Below are positions 24,201 through 34,754 of a stretch of 64,000 bases of DNA, one piece after another; positions within the stretch are counted from its first letter, which is position 1, and each line of letters starts with the position of its first letter. This DNA is from Punctularia strigosozonata HHB-11173 SS5 (taxonomy: Eukaryota; Basidiomycota; Agaricomycetes; Corticiales; Punctulariaceae), in contig NW_006767437.1 of the NCBI RefSeq assembly GCF_000264995.1, positions 1,608,659-1,672,658 on the forward strand. Direction: 5' to 3'. Made by a program: the position numbers and the translations under genes. The notes beneath the pieces were generated by a model. The model was not told the DNA's origin and did not search any database. It saw nothing but the letters and a program-made list of their open reading frames with translations.

Positions 24201-24960
24201 CATTGTTTCAGACGACGTTGGCCTCCACGTTGACTCGTCCACGACGAAGCCTACTGATATCCGCTCGGAGTCAGTGGAGGGTATCGCACCCATCGATCCA
24301 TCCGATATGCTGGCGGAGAAATTGCCCGTGGTTGTGGACATGTCCGACGTCTGCGAGAAGCTCCGAGAGATGTTAAAGGGTGTTTGGAAGTTCGGGTCTC
24401 CGAGCATCTACAAGTACCAGTTCGGAGATACCGGGCTCACCAACGCCGGCGACTTCATCGCTCAATTGATCGCGCCGATGCCGCGCATCGTGAAGGTTCG
24501 GGAGGACGTTGAAGATTCAGGTGCTCGAGCCAGCGATACCGCATCAACGGTCCATCCGCGCGCCGTGGTTCAGGACGACATGAGACTGGCTCCTCGCGCT
24601 ACTTCCATCCAGTTCTCCTCGACCTCTTCCCGACTCAACGTTCCCGGCAGAATATCTCCTGCGCCTCCCCGTCCTCCCTCCGCTGATCGCTCCGGCAGGT
24701 CCACACCTCATCTGCAAGTGAATACGTCCACAGCGCGCCTTGCTAATCAAAGAGGTGACCTCCGGAGGGGTCGCTCGCCTCCGCCGCCAAGTATGCCGGT
24801 AACGACGGCCATTCCGGCTTCTTCGGGTTCGTCCTCTCGCTCGCGCCAGAGTAGCCCTCCGACGCCGCCAACGGCGCCATTGGCAACATCCAAGGCCCCG
24901 TCTACGTCGCCGCCACCGCCTTTGAGACGCCAGAACGTGCGCGGGAAGAAGCGCGGTTAG
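21227..24960 (+). CDS. Large orphan basidiomycete protein, 1102 aa
   Basis: Nine exons: 21227-21588, 21640-21761, 21812-22316, 22373-22476, 22526-22976, 23031-23209, 23260-23934, 23997-24111 and 24165-24960. All introns are 49-62 bp GT-AG and the coding sum is 3309 bp. It has motifs of a family I know only as long uncharacterised basidiomycete proteins: VRILAEWYLPAP, EPTLDFVCNHEAILHL, then at least two related modules with a helix such as YMRQYVDFLRLAGRCDIYD and, later, SYLHQLALEGHHVLHS, and WKLAFEVSIKI / WEFAVIVDMN strands. The last 200 residues are Ser/Pro/Arg-rich and probably disordered, ending basic (RGKKRG). No signal peptide, membrane span or catalytic motif. The repeated long helix plus beta-rich segments suggest internal duplication. 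Confidence 0.85.
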
Positions 24961-26094
24961 TCATAAAACCGGCTCCGAGGAGAACCACATGCAGGCATGC
25001 CCCATACATTATGACCGAATACAACGTCGAAGACAATTATGTTTTACACATGTACATGCACCATGCCGTCATTTGCAAATTACTTGTCTTAAGGCACAAT
25101 GGAAACTGAAAGTCCAGGGTGATTGGAGCAATGCGCATTGCGCAAATACCTTGTTCGATCTATCTGTATCATCCTCCAGCACTCGCACGCTGTCCGCCTG
25201 CAGGAGTTTCCGGAGCTTCACTGCAACCGCAAGGCGGTGAATGAATGGCGATTGCGTCTCCGGGCATATTATTACGCAAGTCGGCGATGAAATCCATCGC
25301 GGTTTACTAACGCAATAAATCCGAGTGCGGTGGATTCCGCCAATTGCAAGGCAGCATCGATCATGCTACAAAATATACTTAATTCGTTGGTCTTTGGGAA
25401 CCGCCGTAGGTACAATATCGTCAAACTGCTTGACCTTGGACCTTGATTGATCGCCCGTACAGAACTTCCTTTACCCGAAATACTTAGGCGCCCAATACGC
25501 TGCGAATGTGGCCGTGCAATGGCGGGTGTAAACGTTACAAATTTCCAGAGGAACCGAGCCAGCGTGGAATTTGGACGCCATTCTTGCGTAATCACGAACT
25601 TGACGATCATGTATTCAGTTGTTCACATTTCAGACTTTGGGACGACATCGAACTTCAGCTTTGGAATGCATGCGTAGGTCTGCTCTGTATGCTCATACGT
25701 ACTCTGAGATGACCAGGCCAGTTTAAGGTGCCCCCCGCTCAAACACCTCATCTCGAAGTGACCTGCGACGCCGACTCGATGGACGTGTGATATATTTCTT
25801 CGTCACATCCCGCGAGATTCTTCCGCACCCGCTTCGAGTTCATTGGATGCGGACCTGATACAGAGCGTTGCATATATTGCGGACTTCCTGCGAAATCCAT
25901 CTCCTCGGTCTCGAACAGGTGTTTCTCGGCAGCTTCCCCGACGTTGGTGGGACCGAATTGGCGTAAGTCACAACACACGTTTTCCTCGTGGAGCGCTGAT
26001 CATATGTCCCGGGAAACAGTAAATATCAATGGCGATACGTTATAGTGGACGACAAGCAGCGTGCTCCACTTGCCACTCCTTCATCCACTCCTCA
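24961..26094. other. Intergenic stretch with weak Cys/His-containing fragments
   Basis: Contains short frames at 25447-25712 and 25780-25960 with scattered Cys and His pairs that loosely recall zinc fingers. Spacing is irregular and the frames do not join, so they are not called. The last part is upstream flank of the first NLR gene. Confidence 0.45.
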
Positions 26095-29000
26095 ATGACA
26101 ACGGGCTCGTTGCCAACAGCAGGTTCTCTCTTGCAAGATGCTCTGGGAAAGCTGGAGGATTTCCATGGTCTCTCCTCCCCTGAAAGACACCTACTGTGTA
26201 ATCTGCAGGGGGATCCGCAGGCGCTGTCGCATGAAATCAAGGATCTGGAGCAACGCTTGCGTTCATCGAGGAAGCAGAAATGTTTGATAGTACTCCGGAA
26301 TGCCATCAACGTTGTGCAGTCGTGCATCTCCACGATAGATACCTTCGTGCCAAGCTCTGGAGGGATTGCGTTGGCATGGGGCGCGATCAAGCTTACCATT
26401 AATGTTCGTTCTGCAACCATCTCTCTGTCAAATGATCCTGACAGTGGACGTTGCTTTAGCTAGCACAGAAGCTCGTGGGATCCTTCGAGAAAGTCACCAC
26501 CGCCCTCGCGCACGTCAGTCGTCGCATGCGACATATCAGTGACTACGTCAAGATTTACTCGGGGAACACCCACGTGCGCGAGGTTTGTACTTCTTGCACT
26601 GTTCTCTCTTCTTCAATTGCATGATCTTGTACTCTGCTACAGGCACTCGTTGATGTTTATGTCGACGTTTTCCGTCTATGTATCACCGTTCGTCGCATTT
26701 TCGTGACTAAAAAAGGAAAGAATCGAAGTGAGACCATGCTCGCCGTCGTCGTACGCCGTGAGCTGATCTATCATAGACGTATTGTGCATTCTCGTCCGAA
26801 ATGCATTAAATCCTGAGATGGATGATTGTGTCAAGCAATTCGACCAGCATGGCCAGGAGCTGAAGATTGAGGTTGAACACGTGGATCGATTGAACCAGGA
26901 CCAACAACGCGAACACGAAAAGAAGCGCAAAGAAGAAGAAGCCGCTCGGAGGGAAGCGGAGGAGGAAAGGCAGCGGCAACGTGATCAGGAGGCTCTCGAA
27001 AAACGACAAACGGAAGAGACAGAACGGGAAGCGAGGCAACAAAGGGACGAGATAGAACGTAGACGTCTTGCATTGGAAGAAAGCCGCAAAAACGGACGAG
27101 GTGATGTGTACCCTTGCAGACGATATCTCGCGATACTGATATCCCCGATCTCGAAGACGCTTTCTTGGCTCGTCTGAAAGCCGTCCCCGCCGATGACGAT
27201 CATCATAGAATGAACCTGGTCACCACTCCATCTTCTGGGTCTTGGTTTCTACAGAGCAAGGAATATTCGGACTGGGCCAACGGAAACTCCGAGAGAACCC
27301 TCTGGTGTTACGGCAAACGTGAGATATGCATATATACAGAAGGGTTCGCGTCGTGCTCACGTTCTACCAGCCGGCTGCGGGAAGAGTGTTTTGACGTACG
27401 TGACCAGCCCGATCTTGCTCATAAATCAGGAATGTTCACCTTCCGTAGATCTGTTATTATCAACCGCCTTCGCCGAGATCATCCCGGCTCCGGAATTGCC
27501 TTCTTCTACTGTAGCTTTCGTTCGGAAACGCGGCGCGACTCCGAGATAGTGTTACATACGCTTCTGCACCAAGTTCTGCTACAGACGCCATTATCCGCAC
27601 CAATTTGGACCACGATAATCGGGGAGCCTCGCCATGCCTCTACAATCAGTCTAGCATCTGTACAACATCTGCTCGTGGAAGCTTCCACTGGCGGAGACGC
27701 GCCTCGCTACATGATCATCGATGGTATAGACGAATGCGCTGAAGATGATCGGAAAATACTGCTCTCCTCGCTCACTCTCCTTGGCAAGCAGTTTCGGCTC
27801 CTCGTCGTCAGTAGATATGAAGAGGAATTGCGTCGATCAAGAGCCCTATGTGACGCCACGCATCTCCAAATCCAACCTGCTATGGTTGCCCAAGATATCG
27901 AAGACTATGTTGCGCGAAGCGTCAACCAGCACATCGAGTACCAGCGGATGATTCCGCTCAGTGATGATGTCAGATCAGACATGGTTCACGCTTTAGTGGG
28001 TAAAGCCGATGGAATGTACGCTTGCATTCTTGTTACGAGATGAAAGGTCTCATTCAACGTAATCTCCAGGTTTCTTTGGGTCGCACTCCAAATACAAGGC
28101 ATCTGCGAGGAGCGTACCGAGGACGACGTCCGCGAGGCCGTGCGTACTCTGCCCCGCGGTTTGGAAGAGACATATGCGAGGATACTCCACAAAATTGACA
28201 AACTCCCCCAAAGTCGACGAGAACGAGTCAAAGTACTTCTCCGATGGATCGTGTGCGTTCCCGGGATCCTCAAGAAGGGAGCCGTCGGTGCCATGGTCGC
28301 TGTTCCGGCCATGGCAGATCAATGGGACCCACGCAAGATCCCTGATCCCGATTCGGTCATCCAGGACTGCTATAGCCTCGTGGAGTGTTCTTCCGAAGTC
28401 GCAGATGCCAGCGTTCCCCAAGTCTGCCACTTCACGGCACTGGAGTTTCTCGCCTCCAATCCTGATGGCTTCCCTAGGACGATCCCGACGTTTCATCTCT
28501 ATCCAGGTTCAGCCCATCTCATACAACTCGCCAAGTCATGTGTTACCGTAATCAGACTTTCTCGGTTGACGAACGCGCACAATGAAGCAGCACTGTTCGC
28601 CCTTCGTTCATGGGCACATCCTGTTGTCGCGCTCGCGACCACGGCTCCGATGCCTGCGGATTCGAGGAGGCAATTATGCGGGATTATACGGGCGCTTTCA
28701 TCGCACTGGAGGGCAACGTATTGGCCATACACCCCGAATTGGTCTGGTACCGGATCACTGCATCCAGAGAACCTCGTCGATCACGCGTGCTACTTCTGTT
28801 TATCTCTTGCATACGGCCTCCCAGGGTCTCTCTCATCCTCGAAGGCTGAGAAGTGTGTCATCGCGCTGCATATTGCTGTCTCGATGTCGTCACCACAACT
28901 TGACACCATACAAGCATTACTGAAAGCCGGGCTGAATCCCAATATGATGGACAAGAAACAGCGGACGGCCCTTCACTATGCAACGATGCGCTCCTCGAAT

Positions 29001-29312
29001 TGCGATGCGGACGTCATCAAGGCGCTCCTCGGTGCACACTCGAATCCCAACCAGCGTGACGAATTCGGATGCACGGCGCTTCACTACGCCGTCGCTAAGA
29101 ACGACGTGGAGGTAGTTAGGGCATTGCTTCGGTATCACGCTAGCAAGGGAGTAGCGGACATCTACGGCCAGACTCCTTACCAGCAGGCGGTGGAGATCGG
29201 GGCGCACACCGACATCCTGCGGCTGCTACAACCCCGTCTTCGAGTGAGGAGCGGGATGATGCCGGGAGCACTCGAAGGTATCGGCCAATCGGATTCGTCT
29301 GATGTAGCGTAA
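26095..29312 (+). CDS. NLR-like protein: helical N-domain, coiled coil, NACHT, ankyrin repeats (NLR-1, 945 aa)
   Basis: Eight exons: 26095-26403, 26460-26582, 26643-26727, 26777-27100, 27157-27318, 27371-27395, 27449-28015 and 28070-29312; total 2838 bp. The start was set by alignment with the paralogue 5.5 kb downstream. Residues 1-172 are a helical domain (AWGAIKLTIN, LVDVYVDVFRLC) resembling the DUF7708-type region that precedes NACHT in fungal STAND proteins. A Glu/Arg/Lys-rich coiled coil follows (to about 280). NACHT has Walker A GKPGCGKS (about 333-340), encoded by a 25-bp mini-exon, and Walker B YMIIDGIDEC (about 430-436). A winged-helix-like region (LPRGLEETYARIL) and about four ankyrin repeats (about 796-925) finish the protein. 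Such proteins are ATP-dependent sensors linked to heterokaryon incompatibility and defence; the ligand is unknown. Confidence 0.92.
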
Positions 29313-29414
29313 GCACGTAGCTGTAACAAGATGTGCAGGTGAATAGTACTCGCCTCATTTTGTATCTCGTATATTGATAGCGGGTACGAATGCATGACGG
29401 GACGCCCACCATAC

Positions 29415-30632
29415 TTAGCCCTGTTTCGAATGTGAAAGTTCCACGTTCGGGAGAGTCTTCTTGATCCAGCCCTCGTAAACCTTCGCCTCCGTTTGCGCCG
29501 ATTCGCTGGAAGGCACGTCTCCAAACACAATCTTGCGTAGCGTAGGTCTCAAGGCCTCAATCTCAATCTTCACGTGCGCGAAGCGACCCACAAGGTGGAC
29601 GGGCAGGCCGCGAATTTCTGGAAGAGGTGCTCTCATTTGCACGACCTCAGGGAGGGCGGAGAACGATCCGGAGTTGATGATGAGGGTCCGCAAGCTCGGA
29701 AATGGGCAATCCATTGCGGAAGCTTGAGGGCGAGGCAAGCGATTGCTCCTTCCGCGCTGCCACGTGGGTACGTCCAGGGGAATAGGACGTCGATAACCGC
29801 TGCCGATAAATTCCAAATGATCGCATAGTGTTGAAGGTGCACCTGGGGGCTGGTGGATGACGGCGAGGGTGTGCAGGTGCGGGGCACACAGATCGATGGC
29901 GATCTCCGATAAGGGCACGATGCTGGGCACAACGTGCGTGATCCGCAGGACGCAGAGATCCGTGCAACGTTCGAGGAGCATGCGGAGGCGTTCTTTGACG
30001 AGGTAGCGGGACGGAAAGGGCGAGGCGATGGTGATACTGCAATATCGGAGATGCGAGAGAAGGAATAACTGGGGGGCATGTGAATCGACGTGCTCATAAT
30101 GACAGAAGGTAGCCCGACATACACTGCTGGTAAACATAGACGAAATCCCTGGCGCCGGTTGATCCTCCACAATGAGCGTGTGCAAGGTCGGGCATGACAT
30201 GCGGAGGGTATCCCAGATACGATTGCCTGTGCAGGGCGAACGCCCCTGGCGTTTCCATCCGCTCTCCCAGGTAAATGACGTGAGGTTTTTCATCATCTTG
30301 AGCGCATCACACAGCGCGAATTCCGCCTCCTCCAGGTGACCACGCTTCTCTTCCCGGAAACCTCGCGGGATGTGATCCTTGGGAGTCCGAGCGCCGATTG
30401 AGAGCAGGCGTACCTCGCTCGCACGGGACGGGTTCGCCGCAAGGAAGCGCCACAAAAGTGTGACATCCACAGACCGCGCATATATGCTTCGGTATTGAAC
30501 CTCGGGCGCAGAACAGAAGGCGTAGCATGCTCGGCAGGTTGCTGCCAACGCTGCCAGGTCACGGCGTTTGTCTACGTTGACTGTGATCTTGAACAGCAAT
30601 TCAGTCGGAAGGTCCTCGATGGATGCTGGCAT
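29415..30632 (-). CDS. F-box protein with degenerate leucine-rich region, 405 aa
   Basis: One uninterrupted frame of 405 residues. The N-terminus carries an F-box (EDLPTELLFKITVNV, LAALAATCRACY), which should bind Skp1 in an SCF ubiquitin ligase. The rest has the irregular leucine-rich pattern usual for fungal F-box proteins (LRMSCPTLHTLIVED, LLERCTDLCVLRITHVV, LCAPHLHTLAVIH, FPSLRTLIINSGSF). It lies between the two NLR genes on the opposite strand, converging on NLR-1 with 102 bp between the stops. The substrate is unknown. Confidence 0.85.
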   Translation of the reverse strand: MPASIEDLPTELLFKITVNVDKRRDLAALAATCRACYAFCSAPEVQYRSIYARSVDVTLLWRFLAANPSRASEVRLLSIGARTPKDHIPRGFREEKRGHLEEAEFALCDALKMMKNLTSFTWESGWKRQGRSPCTGNRIWDTLRMSCPTLHTLIVEDQPAPGISSMFTSSVCRATFCHYEHVDSHAPQLFLLSHLRYCSITIASPFPSRYLVKERLRMLLERCTDLCVLRITHVVPSIVPLSEIAIDLCAPHLHTLAVIHQPPGAPSTLCDHLEFIGSGYRRPIPLDVPTWQRGRSNRLPRPQASAMDCPFPSLRTLIINSGSFSALPEVVQMRAPLPEIRGLPVHLVGRFAHVKIEIEALRPTLRKIVFGDVPSSESAQTEAKVYEGWIKKTLPNVELSHSKQG

Positions 30633-31547
30633 GTTGTGGAATCCGAAGATAGTATCAGCCCGCTATGCCGCATGCACATCGCGTTGCGGGTTCATATACA
30701 CCAGTAGATCAGGCTCGGCGAGACGTCGAAGCACGGGCTGCGGCGCAATGCTGCCGTCTGGCAGCGATTCCAGCCCACGCCGGGCTGCGCCGTTCACGGG
30801 AAAAAGTGTGAACGGTGTTGCAGCGTAGTCCGCTGAGTGCATTGCAACAGGCTGCGGAAGTTGCGGGGTCAGAGCGTCGACTGAGGGGCTGTGTCACGCC
30901 CACGTATCTTCACCGACTTTCTCGGGATGGCCGGAGTTCATTTCGTTTTCCTTACATTGAATTCTGGATGCAAGACTTTCTGCAGTGATAACCCGACTGA
31001 TAACACGAACTATGTGCTCTGTTTTGCGGGCCATATGGCATTTACTCAGCCTGCATCTTACACGCCCGAGCCGCACCATACGTACTAGACCACCTCGTCA
31101 CCTCATGTCGCCCGCGGACGTGCCGATGGCACTGCCCAATACTGCACTAGGATACTTCGAATCGACGAAGGTATGCCGTGCTGTTTAGGTTCTGTCATAT
31201 TTCCCGCTATGTCCCAAATAATGTCCTGCATGTGGATTGGTGGAGGCTCCGACAGAATCGGCTTACCGGGTCTGATAGGGGTCGATGAAATATCTCAGAT
31301 AACACGCGGAAGGAATTGGAATGGTATCAACGGCTCAGCGCAGCTGTATTGGGAAGACCTTGCTATTGGATAGGATATCAAATTTCAGGAAGAACCACGA
31401 GATAGACTCGTTTCTCGGGCGTGCATACTTACTGGCACTATCCTCGTGTCATACCTCCACCCGCGCCCGGGGCGAAAGGCGGATAAGTCAATAAATCACT
31501 CAGTGGAGGACTCGCGATCCGGCCACAAGCTCTTGGATCCGTCTGGC
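30633..31547. other. Intergenic region upstream of both the F-box gene and NLR-2
   Basis: A divergent spacer likely to hold both promoters. It contains a small hairpin-capable inverted repeat near 30790-30820 (CCGTTCAC ... GTGAACGG). No gene is supported. Confidence 0.5.
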
Positions 31548-34500
31548 ATGGCCCACTCGTCGCCTGTATCGGAGCCCCTTCTACAAGCTGCATTCGATCA
31601 GCTAAACGAGTCTATCGATCTATCAGATAATGAACGACACCTCCTTCACCAGCTGGATGCAAATACAGATACATTGATTTCCGACATCAACGAGATGAAA
31701 AAAGTTTCACGACCCCCAAAATCTCGAGATTGTCTCGACAAGCTTGCAAATATCGTCTCCAGCATTGATCCTTTCGTCTCCGTGGTACATTCTCCTGGGG
31801 TGAAAGTGGTATTGGGAGCGGTCAAGCTTCTGATCAACGTAGGCCTCATCCTCGTCATACGGTTTCTCCGCGCCCATCATTGCTGCTTTAGCTAGCTCAA
31901 AAGGCTGTGAGCTTGTTTGAGAAGGTCACCGATGCACTGGAACAACTGAGCCATCGTATGCGATATTTCGGAGATTATGCGAGGCTGTATTCAGACGACG
32001 AACATGTATCCAAGGTCTGTACGCAAAATATCATTACGAATCGCACTTATTGATTATCCCGTGCTGCAGGCGCTCACACAGATTTACTTCGATATCTTCC
32101 AACTATGCTTGACGGTTCGTCGCATGTTTTTCAACAAGCACGGGAAACCTCGGCGTAGGGTTCAACTTCGCATTCAATCGAGCGCGTGCTGATGTGGATC
32201 CGGCAGACCGCATCTGTCTCCTCTATCGGAGCGCCTTCAATGGAAAGGTGGATGAATGTATCAAGACATACGGCCAGCATTTCCAGATACTCAAAGGAGC
32301 GCGCCAGCATGCAGACCTCATGCGACAGAGGCGACTCGAACAGGAAGCGGCAGATCGCCGTGCCCAAGAGGAACGGGAGAGAGAGAAGAGGAGACAGGAA
32401 CTTGCACAAGAGGCAGCAGAGCGCGAGCGTAGACGCATCCAAGAGGAACGGGAGAGAGAAGAGCAGAGGAAGAGGCAAGTAGCAGAGGCGGCAGAACTTC
32501 GTATCAAGGAGCGGGCCGAGAAGGAAGCGAGGCGGAAACAAAGGGAACAAGAAGAAGAGAGGCGGCGAGAGGAAGATAAACGAAGAACTTGCAGAGGTAA
32601 TCGTCAGCTTGATCTCATGCAGCATGACGCTTAAGGCTCCGTCGAATATATATATATAGATTCCCTCCTCGCTCGTCTCAAAACAGTCCCGATGGAAGAC
32701 GAGCATGACAAAATCAATGCCGTGGCCGCGGATGATTCTGGGACCTGGTTTCTCCAGACTGAATCTTTCTCCAAGTGGATGAGAGGTGATGTTCAAAGTT
32801 TATGGTGCTATGGAAAACGTGAGCTCTGGCGCTTTTTTGAGTGCGCGCCAGACTGACATTGGTACAGCTGGGTGTGGAAAGACTGTCTTAGCGTGCGTGC
32901 TTGTTGCCTCCATACAGTTCTTTGGTCTAATGTACGCTCAGATCTGTGGTCATCAGCCATCTACGACGCGAATTCCCTGAAGCCGCGACGGCTTTCTTCT
33001 ATTGCAGTTTCCGCTCCGTAGATCGCCGAGATTCAACAACCATGTTGCATACAATGGCAAGTCAAGTGCTCTCGCTGCGACCCCCCTCCGCGCCGGTATG
33101 GGCTCGGGTTGTGGATGACGGACGATACAGTGCGGCACACATCAGCTTGGCGGCTGTGAGAGACGTGCTGTGCGAAGCCGCGCAGACACACGACAGTCCG
33201 TCTTTCATGATCATCGATGGACTCGACGAATGCCTCACGGAAGACCGGGAAACGCTACTTTCTGCACTCGTTGCACTACAAGCCAAGTATCGGCTTCTGA
33301 TCTTCAGTAGGTTTGAAGAACATCTCGGCCAGTCCGAAGTCCTATCCACTGCGACGCATTATCAAGTTCAACCGTCCGCAGTGACCCCAGATATCGAGCG
33401 GTATATCCGTCGAAGCATAGAACGATCCATCGAAACCCAGAAGCTAATCAAGTTGGAGGAGAGCACCAAGTCCGAGCTGCTGCGAGGCATAGTAGACAAA
33501 GCGGACGGAATGTAAGTCTCCACTATATCGCGACAAGTCGGTTCTCTGCTCACATAAGTCAGGTTTCTTTGGGCGTCCCTTCAGCTGCGAGACGTATGCC
33601 AGGAACGCACCGAAGATGCCGTTCGTAAGGCTGTTCGAAACCTACCTCATGGTCTCGAAGAAACCTACGCGCAGATACTACGCAAAATCGACCAGCTTCC
33701 TTCGGAGAGGCGCGAACGAGTTAAGTCTCTTCTCAGATGGGTTGTCTGTGCGCCGGGCCGTTTGTACAAGAGTGCTCTGGGCGGCATGGTGGCCGCCCCG
33801 AGCATGACGGCGGGCTGGGACTCGAGCAAAGTTCCGGACCCGGACTCGGTGATCAGAGACTGTTACAACCTTGTCGACTACGCGCCCGAGGATGGAGACG
33901 GTCACATCCCACGAGTATGCCATTTCTCGGTCATGGAGTTTCTCTCTTCGCATCCGGACGGATATTCGGGCACTGTCGCTGCGTACCACTTCCATCCTGC
34001 ATTGGACCATCTAGTCATACTCGCGGAATCCTGCATCACGGTCATCATGCTCTCCTACTACATTCATCCACCCACCGACGCCACCACATTCGCGCTTCTA
34101 TCATGGGCGTATCCTCTACTGCTGCCGCCTGCAACTCGCATGCGGACGGAATATAAGAAACGGATACGCAATGCGATGCGAGAGCTTTCTCGTTTGTGGA
34201 AAGGCGCGTACTGGGAGAAAACTCCTAACTGGCCACTGGTAGCTGGCGATGCGAACACCGCCCTTCCCCTGTTAGACGATCATGCATGTTATCTGTGCCT
34301 GAAGACTGCCTACGGGCTCCCCGACTCGTTTTTCGCCGATACACCCAAGGGGGATAAATGCGTCTCCGCGCTGCACATCGCCGTGTCGGGGGCTATTCCT
34401 GATGTCACGGTCGTCCAGGCTCTGTTACAGGCAGGAGCTAGCCCCACAGTCGTCGACAAGAGAAAGCGGACGCCGCTGCACTACGCCGTCATGGAGCGCT

Positions 34501-34754
34501 CGGGCTGCGACTCAGACGTGGTCGCGGCCTTGCTAGAAGCGGACGCTGACCCGAATGCGCTCGACGAGTTCAACCAGGCGCCGTTGCACTATGCCATCGC
34601 GAAGAACGACGTGGAGATAGTGGGAGAACTGGTGCGGCACCGGGCTAGTCTGACTGCCCGGGACCTACACGGTCAAACGCCGCATATGCAAGCTTTGCGA
34701 AACCGCGCCCATCCCGAGATTCTGGAGCTGCTTTCGGGACATCCAACGTCCTAG
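31548..34754 (+). CDS. NLR-like protein, paralogue of NLR-1, with a frameshift (NLR-2)
   Basis: The exon layout mirrors NLR-1: 31548-31838, 31892-32014, 32070-32154, 32207-32596, 32660-32818, 32868-32892, 32942-33511 and 33564-34754. Exons 2, 3 and 6 have the same length in both genes (123, 85 and 25 bp). Same domains: helical N-domain (LGAVKLLIN), longer charged coiled coil, Walker A with GCGKTV on the 25-bp mini-exon, Walker B FMIIDGLDEC, LPHGLEETYAQIL, ankyrin repeats. In exon 8 the frame from the splice site (FLWASLQLRDVC) must slip at about 33600-33602 to reach ERTEDAVRKAVR and the ankyrin part, which is in the other frame to the stop at 34754. This is one missing base, either a real lesion or an assembly error. 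Translated as it stands, it would lose the winged helix and ankyrin repeats. Confidence 0.85.
32364..32460 (+). repeat. Internal duplication in the NLR-2 coiled-coil exon
   Basis: A near-identical segment of about 21 bp (CCAAGAGGAACGGGAGAGAG) occurs at 32364 and again at 32439, 75 bp (25 codons) apart. It codes for QEERERE twice. The NLR-2 coiled-coil exon is 66 bp longer than that of NLR-1. Confidence 0.8.

Noticed and set aside
25447-25960. Cys/His-containing fragments that look like zinc fingers
   Set aside because: Spacings are irregular, frames change without usable introns, and the family block found in genes A-G is absent.
27101-27119. 19-bp GT-AG candidate in NLR-1
   Set aside because: Far below a workable intron length; the 56-bp intron to 27156 restores the match with NLR-2.
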